Shown here piece after piece: positions 7,499 through 16,036 of a stretch of 27,795 nt of DNA. Location of the stretch: NCBI GenBank assembly GCA_964460305.1, contig CAYWRA010000026.1, forward strand, positions 1 to 27,795. The letters are read 5' to 3'. The translations under genes and the position numbers were made by a program. The DNA comes from JAPLCX01 sp964460305. GTDB taxonomy: Bacteria > Auribacterota > Tritonobacteria > UBA1439. Each line of letters opens with the position of its first letter. Within the stretch, counting starts at the first letter, position 1. The notes under the pieces are model-generated. The model was not told the DNA's origin, made no database searches, and saw only the letters and a program-made list of their open reading frames with translations.

Positions 7499-9187
7499 AT
7501 GGCAAAAAAGACGGCGATAAAACGAACGGGTAAAAAATCCGCTGCAGAAGCTGCGGCGAAGACTCCCAAGCTCAAGACGCCGAAGGAGCTTGGCGAAAAC
7601 GGGATGGAGCTCCACCAAGAGGAGATCGCCTACCAGATGGCGCTCCGGCAGCGGGAAATTTCCGTCTCGGAATTTTTCAGCAAGAACAGGCATCTCCTCG
7701 GCTTCGACAATCCCAAGAAGGCCCTCCTCACCACGGTGAAAGAGGCGGTGGACAACAGCCTCGACGCATGCGAAGAGGCGAAGATCGTTCCCGAGCTCAC
7801 GGTCGCCGTACAACAGCTCGGCGAAGACCGGTTCAAGGTCACCGTCGAGGACAACGGTCCCGGCATCGTCAAAAACCAGATCCCAAGGATCTTCGGCAAA
7901 CTCCTTTACGGCTCCAAATTCCACACGCTCAAACAGGCCCGTGGGCAACAGGGGATCGGCATCTCCGCCGCCGGGATGTACGGCCAGCTCACGACGGGAC
8001 AGCCTGTCAAGATCACTTCGAAGATCGGCCCCAAGAACCCGGCGCACTATTTCGAAATCCGCATCGATACGCAAAAGAACATGCCCGAGGTCGTCAAGGA
8101 TGAAGCAGTGCAGTGGGACGCCCCCCACGGCACCAAGGTGGAGATTGAGCTCGAGGCCAGGCACCAGAAGGGGCGCCAATCGGTCGAGACTTATCTGGAG
8201 CAGGTCTCCCTCGCGAATCCCCACGTGCACATCAACTATCTCGGCCCCGAGGGCGAGAAGAGCGTTCTCTCTCGCGCGGCGAATTCCCTGCCGCGGGAGC
8301 CCAAACAGATCAAACCCCACCCGTACGGCGTCGAGCTCGGCGTGCTCATGCAAATGCTAAAGACCACCAAGGCCAAGCGCCTCCGGGCATTCCTCATGCA
8401 GGATTTTTCAAGGGTCGGGGCGAAAGTGGCGCTGGAGATCTGCTCTAAGGCAAATCTTCCCCAAAACGCGAACCCATCCAGGATCGCGCGCGAAGAAACG
8501 GACAAGCTTTACCAGGCCATCAATGCCACGAAGATCATGAGCCCGCCGACCGACTGCCTCTCCCCCATCGGCGAAGAGCTCATCATAGCGGCCCTGCAGA
8601 AACAGATCAAGGCGGCCTTCTATACCGCCACCACCCGCGCGCCATCGGTTTATCGCGGAAACCCGTTCCACATCGAGGTGGGGCTTGCATGGGGAGGGCC
8701 GCGCCCGGATGGAGATGACGGCGAGGAGGAGCCGCTCGCCAACCTGCTCCGGTTCGCCAACCGGGTTCCGCTCCTCTACCAGCAATCCGCCTGCGCGATC
8801 GCCAAGGCGGTGATCGGAACGAATTGGCGCGGCTACGGACTCCAACAGGCGCGTGGGGCGCTCCCCTCCGGCTCGATGACGCTCATGGTTCACATGGTAT
8901 CCGTGTGGGTGCCGTTCACCTCCGAGAGCAAGGAGGCGATCGCTCATTACCCTGAGATCGTAAAGGAGATCAAGCTCGGGCTCCAGGAGGTGGGCAGGAA
9001 GCTCCATGGTTACCTCAGCCGCCGTGCCAGAATCGCCGATGCGGAGAAGAAAAAGGCCTACATCGAGAAGTATCTGCCTCACATCGGGATCGCGCTGAGA
9101 GAAATCCTCAAGCTCGGCAAGCCGCAGGAAGGGAAGGTCGTCAGGATACTGACGGATATCTTGGAAAAATCGAGAAAGATGGAGTAA
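7499..9187 (+). CDS. top6B: DNA topoisomerase VI subunit B (type IIB topoisomerase ATPase)
   Basis: Topo VI is an A2B2 enzyme that passes one DNA duplex through another using ATP; subunit B is the GHKL ATPase and transducer. The 562-residue product shows the family's REISVSEFFSKNRHLLGFDNP opening, the N-box KEAVDNSLDACEEA (residues ~81-94), EDNGPGI (~117-123) and the G-rich lid RGQQGIGISAA (~148-158). The rest corresponds to the H2TH/linker region and the transducer with a hydrophobic strand pattern up to the C-terminus. The length fits archaeal Top6B. The N-terminal ~35 residues are a Lys/Ala-rich tail. The ATG at 7499 is chosen because an upstream TTG in frame (7424) falls in the promoter -35 box. 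Subunit A follows after 86 bases. Confidence 0.95.
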   Translation: MAKKTAIKRTGKKSAAEAAAKTPKLKTPKELGENGMELHQEEIAYQMALRQREISVSEFFSKNRHLLGFDNPKKALLTTVKEAVDNSLDACEEAKIVPELTVAVQQLGEDRFKVTVEDNGPGIVKNQIPRIFGKLLYGSKFHTLKQARGQQGIGISAAGMYGQLTTGQPVKITSKIGPKNPAHYFEIRIDTQKNMPEVVKDEAVQWDAPHGTKVEIELEARHQKGRQSVETYLEQVSLANPHVHINYLGPEGEKSVLSRAANSLPREPKQIKPHPYGVELGVLMQMLKTTKAKRLRAFLMQDFSRVGAKVALEICSKANLPQNANPSRIAREETDKLYQAINATKIMSPPTDCLSPIGEELIIAALQKQIKAAFYTATTRAPSVYRGNPFHIEVGLAWGGPRPDGDDGEEEPLANLLRFANRVPLLYQQSACAIAKAVIGTNWRGYGLQQARGALPSGSMTLMVHMVSVWVPFTSESKEAIAHYPEIVKEIKLGLQEVGRKLHGYLSRRARIADAEKKKAYIEKYLPHIGIALREILKLGKPQEGKVVRILTDILEKSRKME

Positions 9188-9273
9188 CGACGGCCCAAGG
9201 CAAAAAGCTGAAAGTTTAAAAATCGTGAAACGGCATTCCTCATGCACACTCAATAGTGGGGATGGAGAATACG

Positions 9274-10362
9274 ATGAACAAGGTGGCGGCGAAGATAAAA
9301 GAGGCGGCGCAGGACATCTACCGGACGATACTCAAAAAACGAAAACCGTCCCTCGATCTCCCCATCCGCTCCCTAGATAACGTGCGCTACAATCCGAAGG
9401 TGGGCTATTTCCAGATCGGCAAGCGCAAAAAGGAGCGGACCCTCACGGTGACCACCGCGAAGACATTCGCGCAGTCATTGAAGATGATGTCGCTCTCAAA
9501 CGACCTCCTGCGTGGCGACGACATCGCCACCAAAAGGGAAGCGTACTACGTCTCCAAAAACTGGGGTGACGCCCGCTTCAGCGAGCAGCCGGAATCGGAC
9601 GCCGTAATGGACGACATCGAGGCGCTGTTCGCCGTCAACCGGGAGCAGCTCGGCTTCATCCCGGAGGAGAAGGGGGGCGAGGTGGCGGGGCGGCTGACGG
9701 TGATCGACCGTGACCCCGACTCGGGGCGGAAGCTCAAGATCGACTGCACGCGGTTCGGTTCGGGGGCATACTCGATACCGATCTCGGTGGAGGACCTCCA
9801 GTTTCAGACGGATGCCAAATTCATCCTCGCCATCGAGACGGCCGGCATGTTCCAGAGGCTCGTGAAGCACAACTTCTGGAAGAAGGCGAACTGCATCCTA
9901 GCCTCCATGGGTGGCGTCCCCACGCGCGCCTGCCGCAGATTCATCAGGCGCCTCGCGGACGAGAAGAAGATCCCCGTCTATGCCTTTGTGGACGGCGACC
10001 CCTATGGCATCACAAACATCTATCGCACCCTGAAGGTGGGCTCGGGCAACGCCGCCCACATCAACCAGTTCTTCTGCGTCCCCCAGGCGCGCTACCTCGG
10101 CGTCACCCCGCAAGACATCATCGACTACAAGCTCAAGGATGCCACGCACCCGCTGAAAGACGTGGACATCAAACGGGCGAAGGATGCGCTCGCGAACGAC
10201 CCGTTCATCATCTGCGAGAAGCGCTGGCAGCAGGCGATCAATCAGATGATACAGATGGGAGTGAGGGTGGAGCAGCAGGCCTTTGCAAAACACGATCTCA
10301 ACTACGTTATCGACGTCTACCTGCCGAAAAAACTTAAAAACCCGGAGCAGTTCCTGCCGTAA
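9274..10362 (+). CDS. top6A: DNA topoisomerase VI subunit A (Spo11-like DNA-cleaving subunit)
   Basis: Subunit A cuts both DNA strands through a tyrosine of its winged-helix (CAP) domain and a Mg-binding Toprim domain. From the ATG at 9274 (GGAG six bases upstream; GTG at 9256 is possible) the 362-residue protein carries KREAYYVSKNWGDARFSEQ with paired Tyr91-92, one of which is the catalytic tyrosine, then VNREQLGFIPEEKGGEVAG. The Toprim domain has Glu188 (AIETAGMFQRL), GGVPTRACRRFIRRL and Asp240/Asp242 in FVDGDPYG. All catalytic motifs are intact, so the enzyme should be active. It directly follows subunit B on the same strand, and the pair is a complete Topo VI operon. Confidence 0.95.
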   Translation: MNKVAAKIKEAAQDIYRTILKKRKPSLDLPIRSLDNVRYNPKVGYFQIGKRKKERTLTVTTAKTFAQSLKMMSLSNDLLRGDDIATKREAYYVSKNWGDARFSEQPESDAVMDDIEALFAVNREQLGFIPEEKGGEVAGRLTVIDRDPDSGRKLKIDCTRFGSGAYSIPISVEDLQFQTDAKFILAIETAGMFQRLVKHNFWKKANCILASMGGVPTRACRRFIRRLADEKKIPVYAFVDGDPYGITNIYRTLKVGSGNAAHINQFFCVPQARYLGVTPQDIIDYKLKDATHPLKDVDIKRAKDALANDPFIICEKRWQQAINQMIQMGVRVEQQAFAKHDLNYVIDVYLPKKLKNPEQFLP

Positions 10363-10364
10363 CT

Positions 10365-10496
10365 CAAAGGGGTCAAGTCTTGAATTTCAACTTTTAGCAT
10401 ATAGGCACCCGCGTCTGTACATAGCACCGTATGGTTCGGCTTCACTTGATTAAATACGTGTTCTGGAGAGTTGAAATTCAAGACTTGACCCCTTTG
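10365..10496. mobile_element. MITE-like element with 27-bp perfect terminal inverted repeats
   Basis: The 27 bases 10365-10391 (beginning CAAAGGGGTCAAGTC) are the exact reverse complement of 10470-10496. The 78-base interior has no gene. The sequence type (a GGGGTCAAGTCTTGAA end) resembles the non-autonomous palindromes mobilised by Y1/RAYT transposases, from memory. It fills the gap between the convergent top6A and nrnA-like genes, where its long stem could also end transcription from either side. Confidence 0.8.
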
Positions 10497-10505
10497 TTGT
10501 TTCCT

Positions 10506-11546
10506 TCATAAGCTAGGGTGCGCTCCCCCGCGTTTCCATCCCGCCGAATACTTCCGCCAGTTGCGCTCCACGAGACCTTTCACCTTGGCATGGACGCCGG
10601 AAAGGCTCCCGGCTACCACCGCCCCAGCCGCGAACCAGTGGCCTCCCCCGCCGAGCGCACGTGCAACGCCGTCCACGTGGAAAAAACTCTTGGCGCGGAA
10701 ACTCACCTTGACCTCTCCATCCGGGAGCTGGCGCAGCAGAACGACCAGTTCAACGGCCTTTATGGAGCGAACATAGTCGAGGAGATAGTTCTCGCTCGCC
10801 TCGGGATCGGCGCCTGTATCGTGGTACATGCGGCGGGTGACCAGCATCCAGGCGATTTTGCCGCCGTGGTCGAAGCGCAGGCTGGAAAGGGCGCGGCCGA
10901 AGAGCATGACTTCTCGGCCGTCGTGCGTCTGGTAAAGCCGGTTGAAGGTATCGTAAGGCTTTACCCCGGCGTCGACCAGGTCTGCCACAATACGGTGCGT
11001 CTCCGCCTTCATCTTGGAATAGATGAAGCCGCCGCTGTCCGTATAAATCGCAACGTAGAGGGCAAGCGCAATACGCCTGTCGAGATGGCAACCCAGGGCT
11101 TTGCCGAGATTGTAAATCATCACACCCGTCGCCACCTCCCTGTCATCCACGATATTGATGGCGGCGAATGCCTCTTCGCGCGAGAAGACGTGGTGATCGA
11201 TGGCGATGATGGGACACTTGAGCTTTTTGACGAGCTCGCCCATCACACCAATGCGTAAGAGAGCGCTCGTATCCACGATGATCCAGGCGTCGAAAGCCCC
11301 GATCTCCGGGGGGGGCGAGTACGTTTTTACCACGTGCTCCGTATCGAGAAACGCCAGTTTCTTCTGTGGCGGATCGCAGTTGATAGCGGAAACGTTTTTG
11401 CCGAGTTGCTTCAGGAAATAGTAAAGGGCGATCTGCGAGCCGAGGGCGTCGCCATCGGCATGCTCGTGTCCGGTAATCAAAAAGCGGGAACCCTGCTTAA
11501 TGATGGAGACGACGCGCTCAAGCTGGGACAAATTAAGGGTGGACAT
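10506..11546 (-). CDS. NrnA-type DHH/DHHA1 phosphoesterase (nanoRNase/pAp phosphatase family)
   Basis: The 346-residue protein has all DHH motifs: GHEHADGDALGSQ (residues ~26-38), VDTS (91-94), DHH (117-119), YTDSGG (168-173), and the DHHA1 substrate-binding GGGGH (299-303). NrnA enzymes degrade 2-5-nt RNA and dephosphorylate pAp, using Mn in the cytoplasm. The gene starts 6 bases after the stop of the ClpX-like gene and has no Shine-Dalgarno of its own, which suggests coupling. A second, clearly divergent DHH protein is encoded at 19802-20839. Oligo-RNA, pAp or cyclic dinucleotide intermediates (GdpP/PgpH-like downstream products such as pGpG) are possible substrates. Confidence 0.88.
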   Translation of the reverse strand: MSTLNLSQLERVVSIIKQGSRFLITGHEHADGDALGSQIALYYFLKQLGKNVSAINCDPPQKKLAFLDTEHVVKTYSPPPEIGAFDAWIIVDTSALLRIGVMGELVKKLKCPIIAIDHHVFSREEAFAAINIVDDREVATGVMIYNLGKALGCHLDRRIALALYVAIYTDSGGFIYSKMKAETHRIVADLVDAGVKPYDTFNRLYQTHDGREVMLFGRALSSLRFDHGGKIAWMLVTRRMYHDTGADPEASENYLLDYVRSIKAVELVVLLRQLPDGEVKVSFRAKSFFHVDGVARALGGGGHWFAAGAVVAGSLSGVHAKVKGLVERNWRKYSAGWKRGGAHPSL

Positions 11547-11552
11547 GTGCTA

Positions 11553-13166
11553 TCACTTTTTCCGCGCCTTGGCGGGGGGGCTATCGGGGGGCGGCGAGGC
11601 GCCGCTTTTCTGGTAGGATCCCTTGATCCATTTGTTCAGCGTTTCCGCCGGGGCGTCCACCGCCTCCTTGGTGATGATGAAACGGTCCCGCCCCGTATTC
11701 TTCCGGATGAGGTTAAGGCCATGCTCATAATCTTTTAGTAGCAGCCTGCAGAACGCGGGCACGTCCGTCTTCGCCTCCTCCGCCCGGGCGACTACAAGCT
11801 TCGCCGCAGCCCTGTTGAAGGCTATGCCGATGCCGTACTTTTCGGAGAATTCCTTCTCGAATTTTCTGACAAGCTCCGTCCCAAACGCCTCTTCCACAAG
11901 CTCCGGCTGGGCGATGATTTTCTTCAGCTCGCCCGAGGGATCGTTGACTATCTCCCGCGTGACCACGATGTGACGTATCTCCGTCGAGGGCAGCTCGAAT
12001 TTGAAATCCCTCAAGGTCCGCTCGCACACCGTTATCAGGCCGCGCGCGCCGGTCTCCTCCTGATACGCCTTCCGAGCGATCTCCCTCAATCCCTCGTCGG
12101 AGAAGACGATCTTGATGCCGAATGCGGCGAAAGCGGCCCCGTACTGCTTAACGATCGACCCCTCCGACGACGTGAGAATGTGGTAGAGATCATCCTCGCT
12201 CAACTCCTCGCAGACCACCCTTACCGGCAGGCGACCGATGAACTCCGGCTCGAAACCGAATTGGATGAAATCCTTGGACCTCGCCTCGTGGAGGTACTCG
12301 AACTGTTTCTTCTTCCCGTCGATGCTCGCCTTGAATCCGATCTCGCTTTTCCGAAGCCGTTTCTGAACGATCTCCGCGAGCTGCTCGAACGCACCCGAGA
12401 CGATGAAGAGGATGTGCCGCGTATTGATCGTCTTCCTCTTGATCTTCCCCTTCTTCTGGTATTCCATCATCGCCTGGATCTGCCCGGTGATGTCCATGGG
12501 GCTTCGGAGCGGAACCTCGGTCTCCTCCATGAGCTTGAGGAGGCCCGTCTGCACGCCGCGGCCGCTCACGTCGCGCCCTGCGAGCTCCCGCGCCGAGGCG
12601 ATCTTGTCTATCTCGTCGATGTAGACGATGCCGTACTGGGCCAGCGCCACGTTCCCGTCCGCCTCGTGCACGAGGTCGCGCGCGAGATCTTCGACGTCGC
12701 CGCCCACGTAGCCGGTCTCGCTGAACTTCGTCGCGTCCGCCTTGACGAAAGGCACGCCGATCAAACGCGCGATGCACCTGATGAGATAGGTCTTGCCCAC
12801 TCCGGTCGGGCCGATGAGGACCACGTTCTGCTTGGCATAATCCCCGCAACTGCCCTTCCCCCGGCACCGCGCGGCATGGTGATAATGATCGCATACCGCA
12901 ATGGAGAGCACCTTCTTCGCCTCCTCCTGCTTGATGACGAAGCGGTCCAGATACTCTTTGACCTCCTTCGGCTTGAGGTCGAATTTCAGATCGGGGAGTT
13001 TCTCCTCTATCTCCTCCCCACCCTCGTCACCACCGGCCTTCTCGGCCTGGGGGAAAATGCTGACCAGCGTCTTATCGCCGAACTTTTTCTTTAAAAAATC
13101 CGCCAGCTCGCGCTGGAGCTCGTCGGGATTGGGAAATGTGTCGTCTTTGGATCCTGATATCATCAT
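11553..13166 (-). CDS. ClpX-like AAA+ unfoldase lacking the zinc-binding domain
   Basis: The 537-residue protein is closest to ClpX: Walker A GPTGVGKT (residues 119-126), pore loop GYVG (152-155), Walker B VYIDEID (181-187), sensor 1 FIVSGAF, the IGF ClpP-docking tripeptide (276-278), arginine finger in EFIGRLP (R312) and sensor 2 GARGL (373-377). These suggest an active unfoldase that can still pair with ClpP. It differs from classic ClpX (about 420 aa) in having no N-terminal Cys4 zinc domain; instead ~60 acidic residues come first. There is also a ~20-residue Lys-rich insert (MMEYQKKGKIKRKTINTRH) and a ~125-residue C-terminal extension ending in Pro/Lys. Adaptor or substrate use is therefore probably different. 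A GAGGTGAGG ribosome site abuts the start. It is first in a pair with the NrnA-like gene. Confidence 0.85.
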   Translation of the reverse strand: MMISGSKDDTFPNPDELQRELADFLKKKFGDKTLVSIFPQAEKAGGDEGGEEIEEKLPDLKFDLKPKEVKEYLDRFVIKQEEAKKVLSIAVCDHYHHAARCRGKGSCGDYAKQNVVLIGPTGVGKTYLIRCIARLIGVPFVKADATKFSETGYVGGDVEDLARDLVHEADGNVALAQYGIVYIDEIDKIASARELAGRDVSGRGVQTGLLKLMEETEVPLRSPMDITGQIQAMMEYQKKGKIKRKTINTRHILFIVSGAFEQLAEIVQKRLRKSEIGFKASIDGKKKQFEYLHEARSKDFIQFGFEPEFIGRLPVRVVCEELSEDDLYHILTSSEGSIVKQYGAAFAAFGIKIVFSDEGLREIARKAYQEETGARGLITVCERTLRDFKFELPSTEIRHIVVTREIVNDPSGELKKIIAQPELVEEAFGTELVRKFEKEFSEKYGIGIAFNRAAAKLVVARAEEAKTDVPAFCRLLLKDYEHGLNLIRKNTGRDRFIITKEAVDAPAETLNKWIKGSYQKSGASPPPDSPPAKARKK

Positions 13167-13188
13167 ACCTCACCTCTACAGTTGTGAT

Positions 13189-13197
13189 ATTATAGCA
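13189..13197 (-). promoter_or_regulatory. Extended -10 promoter of the clpX-like gene
   Basis: On the minus strand TGCTATAAT lies 22 bases before the start codon. No good -35 is seen at the usual distance, as is common with extended -10 promoters. Confidence 0.5.
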
Positions 13198-13217
13198 AAG
13201 TTCTGGCAACCCTTCAG

Positions 13218-13305
13218 TTATGGGGTGGATAAAATGCGATATTCTGTATTGCAGGGGCGCGATTCATCGCGCCCGGGTTCGATAAATCGAACCCCACCCC
13301 CATAA
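13218..13305. repeat. Nested palindromic (REP-like) repeat
   Basis: An outer inverted repeat (13218-13228, TTATGGGGTGG; matched at 13294-13305 with one extra C) encloses two adjacent hairpins: GGGCGCGA/TCGCGCCC at 13255-13274 and GGGTTCGA/TCGAACCC at 13275-13294, each with a 4-base loop (TTCA, TAAA). A related palindrome lies at 25655-25676. Confidence 0.65.
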
Positions 13306-13353
13306 GTGTCTCCTTACAAGTTCGGGTCCAACAACGGACAGGGACAGGACTGC

Positions 13354-14988
13354 ATGACTGACACCACTCGCAATTCCCTTCTGCTCGCGCTCCTCTGCGG
13401 GCTCTTCCTCATACCCGCCGTCGCGTTCAGGGGCCCCATGGGACTGGAATTCCGGACGGCGCTCTTCGTCAGGGACATACTCCAGAACGGCCCCTCACTC
13501 ATACCGCGGCTCGACGGGTCGCCGTACTTCGATTATCCGCCCCTCTATTTCCTCTCGGCCTCCCTCGCCACGCGCGCAATCGGTGCAATCAATCCGCTCT
13601 CACTCGCCCTGCCCGGCATACTCTCCGCCATGGGGACGGTGTTCCTCATCAGTCTCCTGCCGGGAACGATAAGCCGGCCGCTCGGCCTGATGGCGGGGGC
13701 CGCGCTGATCGTCACGCCGATCTTCAGCGACAGTTCGTCGCAGGCCACCGTGGACCCGATGCTCACCTTCTTCATCTCCCTTGCGCTCGTCGCCTACTAT
13801 TTTTATCTCTCGTCACGCGCGACGCGCTTCTTCATCCTTGCCTGCTTGGGACTTGCGGGAGGCATGCTCACGAAGGGTCCGATCGGCGCCGCGATCCCGC
13901 TTTCGGTGATGCTCGTCTATCTCCTCGCGCGGAGACCGTGGCGCGCATGTGCGATAAACTTCATGCAACTCGTCGCCTTCCTCCTCTTGTTCGCGGCGCT
14001 CTGCTATGCCGCGGTTGTGCTTGTGGAAGGGAGAGCCGCTTTCAAGGGTCTAATCAATGCCCAGCTCTTTGACCGGGTCAGTGACGAGCCGAATGCAAGC
14101 CGCGCCTTTTACCTCGGCGTCTTCTTCGCCGGGTTTGCCCCATGGTCGATCTTCGCATTCCTCCAGCTCTTCCGCCGCGGCGATGTGGAAAAGGCCGATC
14201 GGCCCGGGATTCTGCTCTATTCAAAAATCTGGCTGCTAGCGAGCTTCATCATGCTCACGGTCGCAAACGTCAAGCACACACGCTACCTGCTCCCAGCCGC
14301 GCCCCCGACCGCCATCCTCTGCGCGGCGTTCTGGGAGGGCGGCCGCAGCCCGCGGGCGACAAGATATTTCGACGCCGCCCGCTCGCTGATAAGGGGTATC
14401 TGTATCGCATTGCTTACCTCGGCGATCCCCTTCGCACTCGCAGGCCCCGTATGGCTCCCGTTCGCGTCCGTCCTGCTCATCGCGGCCATCCCCGCCCTCA
14501 GCCTGGCTGCGCTCCTGACCGTAGGGCGCAGGGGGCCTGGAGACAGCCGCGCGGTGTTTTATCTCCTTGTCTGGACTCTCGCCGTGGGGTTCCTCATCTA
14601 CTGCCAGTATGCGCTCCCCAGGATGAGCGCCAAGGAGGATGCTGGGCGATTCGTGGCGGCGGTCGAACGCGAGGCAAACGGCCGACCGATTCTCTTTCTC
14701 GGCGTTAAAAAAGAATACGACGGCGCAAAGTTTTTCTACTGGCGGAAGGGGGGAAACGAGCTTAAGTTCGCCACAACGGGGGACGAGGCAAAATCTCTCC
14801 TTGCGTCGAGATCGCCCGCCATCCTAATTGCTCCCGCAAAAATGAGGGCGCCAATCGAATCGACTGCGGGAGACAGCCTGGATTTCCTATTCGAGGGGAG
14901 ACTTGGAAAACGAAGGTGCGCCGTATTCAGGGCCGGGGCGGTCGACCCAAGCCATCCTGATGTTACGCGTACGCGCTCCCGCCGATGA
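13354..14988 (+). CDS. GT39/ArnT-like membrane glycosyltransferase (PMT_2 family)
   Basis: The 544-residue protein is polytopic. A first membrane helix (SLLLALLCGLFLIPAVAF) is followed by GLEFRTALFVRDILQNG and LIPRLDGSPYFDYPPLYF, which match the first periplasmic loop of the ArnT/PMT GT-C family, where the acidic residues coordinate metal and lipid-phosphate sugar. About ten more hydrophobic helices follow, then a ~120-residue soluble C-terminal domain. Relatives transfer a sugar from polyprenyl-phosphate to lipid A, proteins or other envelope acceptors. The ATG at 13354 is preferred; an in-frame GTG at 13306 would add a hydrophilic 16-residue leader. Its last 26 bases overlap the end of the convergent kinase gene. 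Substrate unknown. Confidence 0.8.
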   Translation: MTDTTRNSLLLALLCGLFLIPAVAFRGPMGLEFRTALFVRDILQNGPSLIPRLDGSPYFDYPPLYFLSASLATRAIGAINPLSLALPGILSAMGTVFLISLLPGTISRPLGLMAGAALIVTPIFSDSSSQATVDPMLTFFISLALVAYYFYLSSRATRFFILACLGLAGGMLTKGPIGAAIPLSVMLVYLLARRPWRACAINFMQLVAFLLLFAALCYAAVVLVEGRAAFKGLINAQLFDRVSDEPNASRAFYLGVFFAGFAPWSIFAFLQLFRRGDVEKADRPGILLYSKIWLLASFIMLTVANVKHTRYLLPAAPPTAILCAAFWEGGRSPRATRYFDAARSLIRGICIALLTSAIPFALAGPVWLPFASVLLIAAIPALSLAALLTVGRRGPGDSRAVFYLLVWTLAVGFLIYCQYALPRMSAKEDAGRFVAAVEREANGRPILFLGVKKEYDGAKFFYWRKGGNELKFATTGDEAKSLLASRSPAILIAPAKMRAPIESTAGDSLDFLFEGRLGKRRCAVFRAGAVDPSHPDVTRTRSRR

Positions 14989-16036
14989 ATTCCCTGAGGA
15001 GCGACGTGGCGGGAATCACTGAGTCGCCTTCGAGCAGGTCGACTTCCTCGATGTAGCCGAGACAACGGCACGCCCTGCGATATGCATCCTCTCTTCCTCT
15101 TGCCTCTCCCAACTGCCTGGTCGCCTCTCTCAAGCTTTGGAAAAGGTATTTTTTGTGGACCGGCAACTCATACGGCAGGTAGCCGTTCACCACTACCTCG
15201 GTGTTCTTGATGAACGGTACTATATGTTTTTTCTCCGCGGCGCGCACGTAGTGCCAGTGCTCCAGGGTCTTGAGCGGAGTATAGTTGCGGTGTAGATTGT
15301 CGCGGACCATCCGCCTGAGGAGCCGGATGTCGGTCCAGGGGATAAAATTACCCTGCCCGTCCTTCAACTGGCAGATGGCTTCTATGTAAATCCTGAATTG
15401 CATCTTGTGCGGGATGCCGGCGGTCATCTCGCCGTGAAACGCGTGCAGACCCTCCACGACGAGGAGCTGCTTTGGCGAGAGCTTCATGGGGACTCCCCTC
15501 GCTTCTCTCTCCCCGGTCTTGAAATTGTAGACGGGGGTGACGGCTTCCTTCCCCTCGATGAGATCTCTCAGGTTCCTGTTGATGAGATCCTTGTCCAACG
15601 CATCGGGCGTCTCGAAGTTGCGATCGCCGAATCCGTCCTGCGGCTGGTTTCTCAGGTTCCAAAAGTAGTTATCCAGGGCGAGCAACTGCAGATCCTGCCC
15701 CATCTTCCGGAGCGCTTCGCAGAGCTTGAGCGTCGTGGTCGTCTTCCCCGACGAGCTCGGCCCAGCTACGATCACGAGGCGCACGCTGTCGCGCCTCTTT
15801 ACGATCGCCCCAGCCGCTTTCCAGATGGTGCCGTCATAAGCGTTGTCGGCGTCGCGGACCAACCCGTTATAGCCGCCATACTTCATCCGGCGATTGATCC
15901 CGGCGATGGTGTCCACATCGCGCATCTGGTTCCACTTCCGCGCTCTCCTTACGATCTCCATCTCATAGATGTCACTCCAGGCGGCGCGCGCTTCCGGTTG
16001 CATCATGGTACCTTGTATGTTTTCTCCCTGACTCAT
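14963..16036 (-). CDS. Uridine kinase-like P-loop kinase (phosphoribulokinase/uridine kinase family)
   Basis: The 357-residue protein has an N-terminal ~80-residue extension, then the P-loop GPSSSGKTT (residues 92-100), LDNYFW (121-126), a PDALD motif (144-148), PVYNFKTGER (168-177) and LLVVEGLHAF (191-200). These are the ATP and nucleoside-binding motifs of uridine/cytidine kinases. This group also occurs as the C-terminal part of larger TGS/HD-type nucleoside kinases, which may be its closest relative. The predicted role is phosphorylation of uridine or a related compound in the cytoplasm (pyrimidine salvage). GGGGAG sits 5 bases before the ATG. It is convergent with the glycosyltransferase gene and overlaps it by 26 bases. 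Confidence 0.8.
   Translation of the reverse strand: MSQGENIQGTMMQPEARAAWSDIYEMEIVRRARKWNQMRDVDTIAGINRRMKYGGYNGLVRDADNAYDGTIWKAAGAIVKRRDSVRLVIVAGPSSSGKTTTTLKLCEALRKMGQDLQLLALDNYFWNLRNQPQDGFGDRNFETPDALDKDLINRNLRDLIEGKEAVTPVYNFKTGEREARGVPMKLSPKQLLVVEGLHAFHGEMTAGIPHKMQFRIYIEAICQLKDGQGNFIPWTDIRLLRRMVRDNLHRNYTPLKTLEHWHYVRAAEKKHIVPFIKNTEVVVNGYLPYELPVHKKYLFQSLREATRQLGEARGREDAYRRACRCLGYIEEVDLLEGDSVIPATSLLREFIGGSAYA

Noticed and set aside
7442..8353. Minus-strand open frame opposite the start of top6B
   Set aside because: The plus-strand gene has full Topo VI motifs; the antisense product is an Arg/Leu/Val-rich artefact.
11970..13094. Long open frame (374 codons) on the plus strand opposite the clpX-like gene
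   Set aside because: It is the antisense shadow of a high-GC gene whose minus-strand product has all AAA+ motifs; the plus-strand translation is Arg/Leu/Asp/His-rich and has no family resemblance.
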